From Hyalella azteca (Eukaryota; Arthropoda; Malacostraca; Amphipoda; Hyalellidae): 64,000 nucleotides of DNA. Made by a program: the position numbers and the translations under genes. The notes beneath the pieces are model-generated. The model was not told the DNA's origin. It did not search any database and was given only the letters and a program-made list of their open reading frames with translations. Below are positions 47,235-58,566 of this stretch, piece by piece. The stretch spans positions 186,001 to 250,000 of the forward strand of contig NW_025934948.1 of assembly GCF_000764305.2 (NCBI RefSeq), read 5' to 3'. The stretch's first letter is position 1. The number at the start of each line of letters is the position of its first letter.

Positions 47235-48445
47235 ATGGCGGGAACTCATTGCAACTGATTTCCAGACAAGCTTCACTGCATACCTACTGATCCATCCAAC
47301 ATATCAGAAACCTTACTTTTTTTTAATAGTTGGCCAAAGACTGACAAATATATTAAATGCAAGAATTTCAATCTAAATATGTCTGCAAGATTTTCTGAAG
47401 GCTTAAATTTTGAAACTGAAGCGTCACCAAAGATCTTGCAATATTCATCCACTCTCTGCACAGTGGACAAGAGAGAAGACAAGTAGCCTACCTTAGGCTA
47501 CCACGCTACCTATTTGCAGACTAGCCTACAGTTTGCACAAAATATACCTCAAGTTTTAACTTTGATGTAGGCTAGTTTGGACTTAAGTGAATGGTAGGCC
47601 TAATAGTATCAGTAATATGGTATTAGTGTTCACTAGTAATAGTTAATGCAATATGATTATGAATCCATGGTCTGGAGTACATTGAAATGATTGAATGTAT
47701 CACATTACATTGAATGTATCACTGGACTGAGTAAGGAATGACAAGATGGGCCAGAATCAAAGTAACAATTTAACTAACAAAGTTCAACCGGCATCATGGC
47801 ATGGCCGCCCATCTTCCCATGCGAGTTGCGTGACTGACCACAAGTCCACAACCATGATTCATGAACCATGGTCCATGAGGGAAATTTGAATCATCAGATG
47901 AGTTATTTTATTCGTAATTAATAAATAAGGTATTGTTGATAGGATGCAATAGGCTTGTCAAAAAATAAAAAGGCACGGATATTTAATAACAAATTGTTTA
48001 CATCCCCCTCACGGGCCACGCCTCGCATTTCGCACCGTCACCTTCGAAGCCTGACTGGCGAATGAGTGCTTGGCTGCTTCCTGCTTGCTGCTTGGGGGCT
48101 GGGGCCTTGAGGACAGTGTTGCCAACTTTTTTCTCGGCGAGAATACTACATTGCCTAGCTCAAATACCAGATATAAACAAAAAATTCTATTTTTCACAAA
48201 CATACTAATACTTGCGAGTTAGATGAAACTATTTGTCAGAAACGTTGATTAGAAAAAGAAAAGTCGATTTTATATCCTTTTTATTGTGCATTTGTCTGGC
48301 TTGACGAATAATTAGCCAAATTGAACACATTTTAGTTTTTCCCTCTGTTTGAAACATTCTGACACATCTCTTTTCCTCTGTTTGATTACCATGGCATTTC
48401 AATTTTTTTATAACATTTTATAACATACTAATGGGATACCGTTAT

Positions 48446-48625
48446 CTATGTGGAGTAGCAGCTTGTGTGCTGGAGCAGTGTTGGTTTAAAGTTCGTGTGA
48501 TGAGATAGGTCAATTGACTACAGCTGCTTAGGTGCCAGGATGACAATATCTATAGTATTTAGATGGTTGATGTTGGCTCCAGGGCTGTTTTGAGCGTTAA
48601 TTTGCTGGTCTACGGCTGCGCACCC
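48446..48625 (+). repeat. Direct repeat of about 200 bp, copy 2
   Basis: Near-identical to 45771-45983 over ctatgtggagtagcagcttg through tgcgcaccc, 2.68 kb downstream. It straddles the end of the A/B homology and may mark an older local duplication. Confidence 0.85.
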
Positions 48626-49727
48626 GGTCAAATCACTTGGTTTGGTCGATGTCCAGGCCTGACCGTGTCTGCCGCCTTCTCAAGTACTGCATCCCCGTGC
48701 GGACGAAAAGATTTCCTCGCATAATTCAACAATTTGGCGTTTTTTAATGTCTACAGTTAATATATTTCATTTGATCCATGTTGTTAGACATAAAACTTTT
48801 ATTTCTCCCCTTGGGTTGCAAACAAATATATCACGACGCTCGTAGAGAAGATTCCTCCGAAGCCAGCCACGTTGAAGTTGCGAGCGCATGTATTATTCAA
48901 CCATGTTGCGAGCGTTTCTGCCCTAAGCGCAGCCGAGCTTATGTCCTCATAACACAACATAACATATTGATCTCGGCGCTGAAGTGTAGGCCTGATGTGG
49001 CCTGTCGCCGATTCTTTTCCTTTTCGTGCCTTGTTCACAGAAGATCTAATACAGTTTCATTTGACCGGATATTTTCATGACTGACGATAGTTTCAAGTAG
49101 CTACTAGACTTCCACCGGGTTCGATATGGCCACTCCCGCATTTTGAACGCACGTCATCAGCATACAACATTACACAAAACTTCATCAACCAATTGCGCAG
49201 TAAACACTTATTCTCTATTAGTTTTACGACTACTTCACTGAATAAATGAAATGCATCTCTGCCTCAAAAGATGAGCTCTCATATCGCGTAATGTGACGGA
49301 AACGCGCGGATTATATTGACTACAAATGACGTCTAGTTGAAGTACTGTTTCTTCTTAATGCTTGTTGATTATATTAACGTACTAGAATATGAGTTGTTGA
49401 TGTCCGGTAGTTGAGACTTCTTAATAAAATGCAAAATGTCAGTCCTAAACTCATCATCATCACAAGATGTGCCCGATGTAATGGTGTTGACACTTGCAGC
49501 TTGAACAATGCCCTGCCAGAGGCACGAGGACCAAATATTGCACTCATCGAGCCGTTAAAAACAATAATTTACTAGTTAGTTATAACCTTCATCATAGGTA
49601 CATGATGTGTGTGTTTTTCTTCTTAAGCTATAAATATTTGTTAAAAAACATATCCCAAGTTGCATAATTTAATAGCCGTTCGTCGCACTTTTATATTAGA
49701 CCTTGCAAATGTTGCGCAGTTGTCGCC

Positions 49728-49789
49728 GTGATGCAAGTGGGTTGTGGGTGTGATGCAAGTGGGTTGTGGGTGTGATGCAAGTGGGTTGT
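49728..49789. repeat. 22-bp tandem repeat, about 2.8 copies
   Basis: Unit gtgatgcaagtgggttgtgg plus gt, nearly perfect. Non-coding. Confidence 0.85.
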
Positions 49790-50716
49790 TGCGTGTTGCA
49801 GACGGTACTATGTAGATGTTGTGGAGCGTGTGGCGGGTGATGCTCACCAGACACTACTGGCCAATAGCGCGTGTGGAATATGCCTGTACAGAAACCACAA
49901 TTTGCCTATGACACATGCACATCGATAATTCTTTCTGTTAATGCGTCTTACATCAATATGTAATAACATACCGATCAGATTACGGCATATTTTAGAATGA
50001 GAGATTCGCTGTTGCGGTGCGTTGAAACGATTTTTATTTGTTGGGAATTGTCTATAAAACCGTATCAAAGCTCGACAAGCCCTTGCTTCAGCGGCCATTA
50101 TTTACTGGATCATCAACGTTTTCGTGTGCGCCACATTGTTAAATTAAACTAACCTGCATGCCATGTACGTGGGCCATAGACAAGGAATGATCGTAAGAAC
50201 GGGAAGCAAACTAGAAACTTGTAGCGTCTTTCAGAGTAATGATAATTAGTCATACATTCTGCCTTCAATTGCTCATACGGGTAACGGACCAGCACCCAGT
50301 TACTTAAGTCATCAAAGGTAAATTTCTGCAATTAACCCGGAAAATCGGATCGTTTTCTTATAAAGGAAGCGGAAATTTTCTTATTTTAGCCGTTACATTT
50401 GTAGTTTATTTTATTGCCGAAGCATAGCAGTCATAATCTAACGTCACTTCTCTTGATTTCGGTAATAATTACTCTACAAAATATCGAGTTCCTTAAATTT
50501 TCCACCTTTGTTTTGTATGTTTCCACTTAAGTAGGCTTAGCAAAATTTAACGCAGAACAAAATTGGCAAGCAACGGACATGGAAGCAACAAAAAGATTGT
50601 TTAATCTTGAATTCTCGCCGAACTCTTGTTAATATTATCAAATAAATTTTTTTATCAACGCTCTATTTTTCCGCACGACTCGCCCCACGTCACGGCCGTC
50701 ACACAGACGCAACGGA

Positions 50717-50832
50717 GTGAATACCAAGTTCTTCAGGTTTGAAGGTAACGAACGGATACCGAGTGAGTGTATGCCTAGCTTTTCAGGTTTGAAGGTAACG
50801 ATCGGATAGCAAGTTTTTCAGATTTGAAGGCA
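50717..50832. repeat. Tandem repeat in the 3' flank of copy B
   Basis: About three imperfect copies of the unit found at 27030-27225 (gaataccaagttcttcaggt, ggtaacgaacgg). Confidence 0.7.
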
Positions 50833-50872
50833 AAATACAGGAAAAGTAAAGGCAAAGGCAAGACAGTTCAAA

Positions 50873-50878
50873 TTTATT
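50873..50878 (-). terminator. Putative polyadenylation signal, YEATS copy B
   Basis: AATAAA on the minus strand in the same context as the copy A signal. It lies about 375 nt after the frameshift-induced stop. Confidence 0.5.
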
Positions 50879-51249
50879 GGAATTCAAGTGTCTCAAAAAG
50901 TGTCGGGAGCGATATACGATTGTAACAATTTCACTATAGCCAAGAAATTCGTTCTGAACAACTTCAGTGAATCTAGTCTAATAAGTCTAATATCACACGA
51001 GCAGCATAATGCATAGTAACAAGAAATTAGTTGAAGCAATGCAGAACAATCATATCGGGAATGAAGATGACAATATGTCGAATGGCATTATAAAGCTCAA
51101 GTACGATAAACGAATAGCAAAATTATCTCCGTTATAAACGCGCATTTATTTACAATAGTCGGATTCGCAACTAGATAATTATTTTAATAATCCATGACCA
51201 CCTCTTTTATATATAAGACCATATTGTTCAAAAATAGCCAGGGCTTCCT

Positions 51250-52656
51250 TTAGTATAGGTCGAGGCACCCTGACCAGCTCACCACGGCGCCCTGGTGACT
51301 CGACGCCGCGCTCACTCCGCAGGCCAAGAGGCAGTCATGGACGCGGCTCAGCGCCTCCTTGCCCAATGCGCCCGATAGACGCGCTCGCAGCGCCCCAACA
51401 TACACGTCGAAAGGCAGCCTCTTCAGGGGTGGCTGGCATTTGCGTAAGTAAAATACACGACCTCTATTCCAGTGCCAGTTAGGGTGGTCAGGATAAAGTA
51501 CTTCGCCACTCGGCATTGTGGTGCATGCGACGTAGGCCTTACCCTCTTCAAAAAGTCGTTCTTCCTCACTGTCCCAGCTATCGTCATCGCTGAGGTCCGT
51601 GTCCTTCATCTCGTCCACATCGGATGTGATCCTTGTTTCGGTTATCGGGCAAACTAAACGACCTGAAGGACTGTCAGTAGAACAAGACGAGCCAGATGAG
51701 CAGCAGGAGGAAGATGAGCAGGAAGAGTACGAGGAAGAAGAGCTGGAGGAGCTGGACGAAGAAGAAGAACTTGAATAGTTCGAGCTTGAGCAGTTGGCAG
51801 GAACAGAGGCAGGAATGGGAGGAAGAGCCACGACCGCCGAAAATTCCTTCTGAGCAGCAACTTGCGCCGGGGACACATTTGGTGCGGGAGAAGGAATGGA
51901 GACGCGCGCTGGAGTGGATGACGGAACAGAGGGTAGGGCGCATGCAGGTGCCACGGACAAATTAAACGTCTGTGAGGTCGATGAGTAATATGTTTTTCTG
52001 GCGAAGACCGCACGCAAAACTTCTTGTTTTGTTGGCGATGCCAGTCGCCTCGATGAAGATGCTACGGATCGGCGGGGTTTTTTACGCGCGTAATTCTTGG
52101 CACGCTTATTAAGCTTTTCAGAGGTTTTGCTGTCATCTTTCCTAGGATATTTCGACCTTACTTCTTCTTCATCGCTGTCCTCGCCAAATAGGTCCTGCAT
52201 GATACCTGCCAATTTTCTTTTCTTCGGGTCGCGGGATAGGGTTCGTTCTTCATCATGGGATTTTGAAGAACGGTCGACCTTAACAGTAGGTTCATATTTG
52301 CAGGGAACAAGAGACGTGTTGGCGGCAGCTGGAGACACATTGACATCATTCCAAGACCTTTCAGACTTTTCACCTTCTGCGTCGCTATCTTCCCCGAAAA
52401 GATGATTGAAGATATCTTTCAATGTCCTTATTTTGTCAGTTTTCTGAATCTTTTTGAATTCTTCATCACGAGATTTGAAAGAACAACCGCCCTCTACTTG
52501 TGGATCAGACACACCCAGAGACGTGTTGGAGGCAGCAAGGGAGAAACTGACAGCTTTGGTGACGGGAACCTTGGACTTGACGGCACTCGTCTGGGGTCGG
52601 TACAGCTTCAGGGGCTCACCAAAAAGCTCGGTGAAAGCATCCGTCACTTTCTGATC
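51250..52656 (-). CDS. ear: YEATS copy B terminal coding exon, frameshifted at its end
   Basis: 468 codons and TAA. It keeps the ELFGEPLKLY motif, both LFGEDSD motifs, the ARKKPRRS patch, a Ser/Cys tract, the acidic stretch and WHWNRGRVFYLRKC. It has one copy of the 23-residue Pro/Ala unit that copy A has twice. It ends early because the copy A string gaggcactcgtgacc is gaggcaccctgacc here. Confidence 0.85.
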   Translation of the reverse strand, partial: DQKVTDAFTELFGEPLKLYRPQTSAVKSKVPVTKAVSFSLAASNTSLGVSDPQVEGGCSFKSRDEEFKKIQKTDKIRTLKDIFNHLFGEDSDAEGEKSERSWNDVNVSPAAANTSLVPCKYEPTVKVDRSSKSHDEERTLSRDPKKRKLAGIMQDLFGEDSDEEEVRSKYPRKDDSKTSEKLNKRAKNYARKKPRRSVASSSRRLASPTKQEVLRAVFARKTYYSSTSQTFNLSVAPACALPSVPSSTPARVSIPSPAPNVSPAQVAAQKEFSAVVALPPIPASVPANCSSSNYSSSSSSSSSSSSSSSYSSCSSSSCCSSGSSCSTDSPSGRLVCPITETRITSDVDEMKDTDLSDDDSWDSEEERLFEEGKAYVACTTMPSGEVLYPDHPNWHWNRGRVFYLRKCQPPLKRLPFDVYVGALRARLSGALGKEALSRVHDCLLACGVSAASSHQGAVVSWSGCLDLY

Positions 52657-55600
52657 CTGGTGAAATGAAAAGAAAGTATAAATCTACCTGGAATGTGAAC
52701 ATGGACGTGATAATGAACATACGAAATAGGAGCACACACATCACATTATGTCGTAGGGCATGAACACAGGAGCTTCTAAAGAATACACTAACGCTCGAAT
52801 GCAGGAAAAATTAGCACATCAACCAAAGTGACGGGGGATAGGATACAAGCAGCGCCTACAAAGCAAGAATGAAACTAAAGACAATAGATGAGCCGATTGT
52901 GCTGTAAATACATCATAGCGTCAGTGCCGTGCGATGCAATGATAACCTAACGACATGATCACAGAACATTGAACAAGTGCAGGTTTTCGCATCACACATG
53001 CATAACAGAATGTGCAAAATAGGAGCTTCGGATAGTCCAACAGGCAAGTAACACCCAAGGGTCTATCAATACGAGAAGGTTAAGTCGCTATATAGATTCT
53101 CCAGTGGGTATTTCGTTGAGCTCAAGATTTCAATGCATAGTCAGGTTTAGTTTCAAACTGTGTGCTCCAAGGCATCATTCACACGTAATGTTAGTCATTC
53201 ATAACATGGATGTAAGAGAGCCGCGGGTGAACAGGGATTAGCGTAAGCGGGACAGGCATTGCTGCATTGGAAACTTGCAAGCAGATTATCAGTGACGCCT
53301 TCAAGATAAGCGTTAGTTAATTGCAGGTAAGACGCCAGCCCAGGATCAGTGGTAAACGTGACAGGTAAATGAAGAGAAAGTATGAAATTATGAGCAGAAA
53401 GTTTTATGAAAGGCAAATCACTAAATGGAGAAGTGTTCAAGATTTGATGATGTCGTATCAGGATTACCCTGTCCGGAGGGCTATCATCACTCGCATGAAA
53501 ATCGTTCAAGGAGTGCAAGGAAATTGAAGGAGGCAAACAACAATGGAATTAACGAGAGAACAGTTAAAGCTAGCGCATTCACCACAAAGAAAGTCACTTG
53601 AGACATGAACTTGAGACATGAACATGAAATTTTGTGAAACGTAACATGAAAATCGAAACAAGACCACATCAAACTTGAAATGCGAAAAATACCCATTAGC
53701 CCCATGCTAGCGACGAATGCCCATATTTATATTAGAAGTAATTGTCGGTACAAAGCGAAGCGTGAAAGAGTTCTAGTTTACAGCGGACTTAATCGATAAC
53801 ATAACAGTAATCTACCAACAGTCGAAAGAATGGCAAGCACGCTCGCCTGGGTCGCTTAGGTCAGCCGCCTCACTAGCGCTGGCAAGTGAAGCTAGTTGAG
53901 GTTCTGCAGGCCAGGCTGGGAACTTGTGATACAATCACCTGCACCACCATGACCACTCACCGCCGCTCGTTGTCTGGACGCTGCACCAGGGGCAATTAGA
54001 GGCGCTACTCTAGCGTAGGGAGTGAGGCTTGCGCCTCCTGCTGCCAGGAGCTTCCTCTTTAGCTCCTCTTGGGGGTTGTAGAACGTGAGGCGTTCGCATC
54101 GGGTGAGGGTGATTGGGGGTGCATGGAGGTCTTGCAGGGACAGGTCATACTCAAACCTGCACATTGGAGGCATGCTTTAAAGGCGCCAACAAACATTATT
54201 CAGGTAACACAAGCAATGCTTAAAATATAAGCACGTTTTACATACAGGCAACTACGACATCCTGCTTACTTCATCTTATTGATTTATGTGAATAGTTCAA
54301 TAAAATCTTAATGCTATACCATTTTTTAAGATATCTGTTAAGTAGAAGGTTGGTATGAAATGAGCATTTCATAAATTTTCGACTGGACATAATCAAAGTA
54401 CCTCATTTGTTTGTTGTTCTGCAGGAAAACTTCAACAGGTAAAAAGAATCCCCCGTACCCCTTCTCAGTGATCATGAAAGGAGGCGTCTTGAGGACTGGA
54501 GGGGCAAACAAAAATACAATTAGACAGCATGCACACGGCAAGTGAACAAGAAATGGATAATGCAATTGAAGGTATCAAGACAGAAGCTGTTGCTTTCAGA
54601 AAACTATTTTAAACACTGCCGGCTATGAAATTGGATCAAAGTGCATAGCTGGATCCACAGATACAGACAAGTTATAGACTGATGCATGGTCCATGGTTAA
54701 ATATTCATAACAGCATTGAACAGAAACTTCTAAATGGTGGATGTTATTTATATACCTATTATGTCAAGTTTTTACACCTCAAACATGCTCGGTGATGAAC
54801 AGAATGCACCATCTGATGTCATAAACTTTTCAGTTGGAGAAATTGTAAGACTTTTTTAACCTATGGTGCCTATTATCAGACAGCTAAAGGAAATAAAATA
54901 TGAAAGTTTTAAATACAAATGTCATTCTGATCAAATAGTCAATACATACAAGAAAGTAAAATTCTTCTATTCCATTTCTAGAGAACTTAAGCCTTTGCTA
55001 GGAAGAAAAGATTTGGCACAGATGAAAAAAGCCTCAGAAACATCACAAGTGGACTCAGCTGTGTCCTTATAGCTCATGTATTAATTTTATTCCAAACATC
55101 ATGTAGGAACAACAAGTAATCTCTTCCAAATGGCACTATTGGCACAGGTTTGTACAGCAGGGAAATAAAATGCATTGCAAATGATGAAAGACAAGAACTC
55201 ACTTCTCTTGGGCCTCTTGAAGCTGTCATGCAGCGTAAAGACAACCTTCTCTACAACATCAGCGAGGCTGCGATCATTCTCTCCCCTGACCCACACACTC
55301 CACTCGTGGGTGAAGCCCTCTTCAGTTACATGCTGCAGCACCCGGGCAGTGTGCCCGAGCTCAATGTTCAGTGCCACAAGACTCTGTTGAAAATTGGTAC
55401 AGGTGTTAAGTAGGCTGGGCAGATGCAGTCAAGTGCCTTATAAAATACAATGAACCCTGACAACATTATGAAGAAGAATTCATTAGTTGGCTTAATAATT
55501 CAATGTGCCATATGCTGCTATACCCAACAGCTCGAGCAGAGTCGAGAATGCAGAACCAAGCTTGAGAATGATCTCAAAAGCCACAAAGTAAAGTAGATAG

Positions 55601-56145
55601 TTAGTACAGGAAAAGAAGAGAGCAGGGAAGAATCATCTATGTAGCATTACATCATAATTAACAGTCCTAAACTGATATTCTGATGTATTGAGAAAGAAGT
55701 GGTAGCTCATTGATCAATAATGCAACCAGTTATGTAGGAAAAACAATAATGATAAATGAGGTGTGCAGAATTGCAAATAAAAAAACAGCAAGAAGATAAT
55801 TATTTATACGTTTGGAAGTAATTTACAAAAATTAAGAAGTACATAATAAGATAAATATCAACAGAATCTTTGCCCACTCCAAATAAATTTGCTGGCTTTC
55901 ACCAAATGTAGCCATGACACAAGACCAACATTAAAGGTGGCGAGATCAGTCATCTTCCTAATGCCTTGCAAGTCCCAGATTTTGAGGGAGCTCAGTGCTG
56001 AGTCCATTCTGTTACTGAATGAACCTATGGCTTCCAGTCATGTTACTACTTATACTAATATTCTGGCACACAGGACATAGTAAATGAAAAATGATTCTTA
56101 TCTCAATTAAATGTGGTTAAGATTAAGCAAACTTACTCTTGCCAT
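51250..56145 (-). CDS. ear: ENL/AF9-type YEATS-domain protein, copy B (five coding exons, altered C-terminus)
   Basis: Coding exons, 5' to 3': 56145-56137, 55383-55203, 54495-54402, 54156-53961 and 52656-51250. All are GT-AG with matching phases, giving 628 residues. The YEATS domain is as in copy A except for a few changes, among them Glu for Lys at residue 24 and GYGGF in place of GYAGF at the acyl-lysine pocket. The 42-residue basic linker exon is deleted, so exon 4 splices directly to the last exon in frame. A 1-nt deletion near 51270 shifts the frame after VVSWS. The last 30 residues of copy A are replaced by GCLDLY and a stop. The poly-Ser tract and Pro/Ala region are shorter. It could be a functional variant lacking the C-terminal partner-binding end, or an early pseudogene. 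Expression data would decide. Confidence 0.8.
52657..53960 (-). other. Copy B intron spanning the lost exon
   Basis: 1304 bp. The junction gaacttgtga/tacaatcacc near 53930 joins points equivalent to 30804 and 31951 of copy A, removing 1146 bp including the 126-nt exon. The right breakpoint lies in the 17-bp minisatellite. Confidence 0.85.
53961..54156 (-). CDS. ear: YEATS copy B coding exon 4
   Basis: 196 nt encoding RFEYDLSLQDLHAPPITL to RKLLAAGG and the Ala/Arg linker, with protein sequence apparently identical to copy A. The donor gtgagt is intact and lies 13 nt from the deletion junction. Confidence 0.9.
54402..54495 (-). CDS. ear: YEATS copy B coding exon 3, with Ala-to-Gly in the pocket loop
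   Basis: 94 nt, same boundaries as copy A. It reads TPPFMITEKGYGGFFLPVEV. The Gly follows the pocket Tyr. GAS41- and YEATS2-type proteins have Gly at this position after a Trp (from memory of the family), so the change may be tolerated. Confidence 0.9.
55203..55383 (-). CDS. ear: YEATS copy B coding exon 2
   Basis: 181 nt with the same splice sites as copy A. It encodes IELGHTARVLQHVTEEGF through HDSFKRPKR. The Phe, His, Ser and Phe of the pocket are retained. Confidence 0.9.
56137..56145 (-). CDS. ear: YEATS copy B coding exon 1 (M-A-R)
   Basis: ATGGCAAGA with donor gtaagt, identical to copy A. The upstream pyrimidine tract ending in cacag is also present. Confidence 0.7.
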
Positions 56146-56149
56146 TGTT

Positions 56150-58215
56150 AGTGCGAGCTGTGAAGGAGACTTGATTCAGAGAAGTTTTCAGCTCAGTATT
56201 AGGACAGCAAGGATTGTCTAAACAATCTGATGCTTGTGGAATGATATATAGCCTTGATATATTTAATCAGTAATTGAATGTAAATCACAATAAAGTATAT
56301 ATGCCTCTTCAACCTGAAATGAAAGAGTTTTGTGAGCACAAGCAAAACAAATATAACTTTCATCGAAATGAGCTATTTTCTGACCTTATTGAATAAAGAT
56401 AAATAATAAAGATAATTCAAAGATAATCTCTTAACATTTTTTGAAAATATAGGCCCAGGGCATCAAATCATTTAGGAATCTTGTATTTCTACAAATGGAC
56501 TCAACATATTTTTCTTCCCCTTCATCATTCAAAATCTACAATAATTGGAATTAAAAAAGACTAGTACAGTATCCCAAATACTGTCAATGAGAATATAAAT
56601 ACCAATGAATGCTATTTGAATAATTGCATGTTCAACCTCACATTTTACCTATAACACTAAACTCTCATTTGACTCTAGTTTCAACTAGGAAAAAACTCAA
56701 TAGTATTTTTAAAAGTTACTGTATAAATGCACAATCTAAAACAAAATTACAATTTTCAATTCAACTCACTCCTCCCAAACACACCGCATTATTCTACAAC
56801 TGAGAACAAATTTTTGTGTCCATATTACACCTCCACACAACAGTTATATACACCTCCACATTCACAGTGTTGTGGACATGCATACCATCAGCCCCTATAT
56901 ATTCGTGGTGCATGGCTTCCAACACATAAACTTTGACTAATGCATAGCAGATTGCGATAAACTTCTTATTAATAAATAGAATTAAGAATATTGCTCTATG
57001 TTAACAAAGAATACAGAACATTTCTGATCATGAACTGAGCCACAGCAAGTATCATGATAACTTGACAGTAGTAATCTTGGATTTAAACAAGGAATTATTG
57101 TAAGCATCATAGGCCAAGTTGCCAGGACCAAGGGGCTTCCTGATCACACTCGCCCTCACAACCTCCTGCACTCCACAAATCTCACTTTAACTCAAGTAAC
57201 AGTAGGAGATATCAGGCACATCTGCTTCTTGGTTTGTATTAGTTGACAATTTACAGGTAGGTAATAAAGAGTTATATTAAATTTATGATGTCATAAAATA
57301 TAATATGAACTGTTTTAGAAGGCATTGAAGACAATTATGCAAGCTTCATTTCATTTAAATAGACTTCAAGTTCTCATTTTACTTAAAGTCATATCAGAAT
57401 TTATCTATGAAGCAATTGTATGTCTTGGTAAATTACCCAATTCAAGTTCCACAGATATAGGTAATCTCATTTTTACCACTAAAATCTGAGTACAATGTCA
57501 AGAAATATATAATTATATTGAAGGGCACAATCTTATATTGAAGACAAAAAAATTATCCTTATAATGACATACAAAGGTTATTAGTAGGATAACATCACCC
57601 ATGATCAATTAAAAGTAGAATACAATCTTGTACTCAAAGAAATTATTTCTCAGTATTTCCCCACATCTTTAGAAGAATTGCACTTGTCCTTGTGAAATTT
57701 GTAGCAAACCTCATGAGTACTAATAGTGTATATACTCAAAAACTGTCAGGCCTGTACAGCTAGTAGTTTTGAGTTAGGAACCTCAATTATGCAAAATTAT
57801 GAAAAACACATGTTGAATTAACATGTTAAATTGATACCAAAGTTAATTAATGGTAAACAAAGTTTAGACACTGCTGGCATAAAATTTGTACTAAAAAATG
57901 GTTTAGTTTATTCCTCTTGCAATAATGACAAAAAAATTTAAAACAGCACCCAGAAATCAAGACAGAATCAGAAAACTCCTTAAATTGATTTTGACATGAA
58001 AGAGATAATGATAATCAAAATTTTTTCATAGAATTACAATAGGTCCTAAATTACTATAGAACAAGTTGGAGGGCCTAGTACTGTATTGACAATTTTTTGA
58101 TGGGTGATTTTTATTCTAACTCAAATTGACATGGTTTGTTTCTCAAGTTTGTGACTATGTAGTATTCAAGGAAAAAACTTATCAATCAGAAAAACTAAAT
58201 TTCCAACTTTTTGCA
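56150..58215. other. 5' flank of YEATS copy B
   Basis: Collinear with copy A's flank without the two hAT insertions. The empty sites are at about 57325 and 57390. No gene is recognised. Confidence 0.5.
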
Positions 58216-58219
58216 GGTT

Positions 58220-58566
58220 ATTATTTATATAACTAAGGATTTGCTCACAAATTTTAGTTCATGATCACAAGTGCTAAGTTGACCAATAAAGTTGTAATTC
58301 TAAGAATATATGTAATTAATTCTACACTTATTTGGATGGTTTTCTCTAGTTATAACCAATAGAAGATTCAAACAAATATCTTGTGCTTCCTGTGGTTGCT
58401 GGCAACAGGTGTGAATATATTTCCTCGGCCAATGTGTGTTTCATGGGCTTCAGAAATTAGGTGATAAATAAAATGATATTGATGGAAAGTCAAAATTTTA
58501 CTGCCAAGTGTTAAATATTCATTTCTCTACTTTCCTAGGATTAGCGATATTTTCTTCCATTTAATA
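58220..58566 (+). repeat. Secondary direct duplication in unit B, copy 1
   Basis: About 350 bp from ggttattatttatataact to the region of tcttccatttaa. It recurs at 59393-59745 with minor changes, while unit A has it once (about 39620-39985). Confidence 0.85.

Larger units (their letters stand above)
25080..48090. repeat. Unit A of a large direct duplication
   Basis: Sequence from about 25080 (near gctcgataagccctag) to about 48070 (near gaagcctgactggcgaatga) is collinear with 50050-63780. It includes the YEATS gene, its introns, the 3' flank and some 14 kb of 5' flank. Unit A is longer mainly because of transposon gains (25558-26745, 35541-37348, 37422-38645, 40336-41555, 46156-46811) and because unit B lost sequence. 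The boundaries are approximate, being the outermost points where I can still match strings by eye. Confidence 0.8.
48091..50049. other. Spacer between duplication units A and B
   Basis: About 2 kb with no recognised gene. It includes the second copy of the 200-bp direct repeat (48446-48625) and a 22-bp tandem repeat (49728-49789). Short open frames on both strands at 48778-49080 overlap and are not supported. Confidence 0.5.

Noticed and set aside
48778..49080. 100-codon frame in the spacer, open on both strands
   Set aside because: Overlapping antisense frames of similar length and no recognisable domain.
49844..50117. Minus-strand ATGGCCGCTGAA start shared at 50098 and 25114, reading M-A-A-E followed by R-A and R-A
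   Set aside because: Similarity fades within about 45 nt, the two predicted peptides then differ, and no donor or downstream exon is evident. It probably marks the edge of the duplicated segment.
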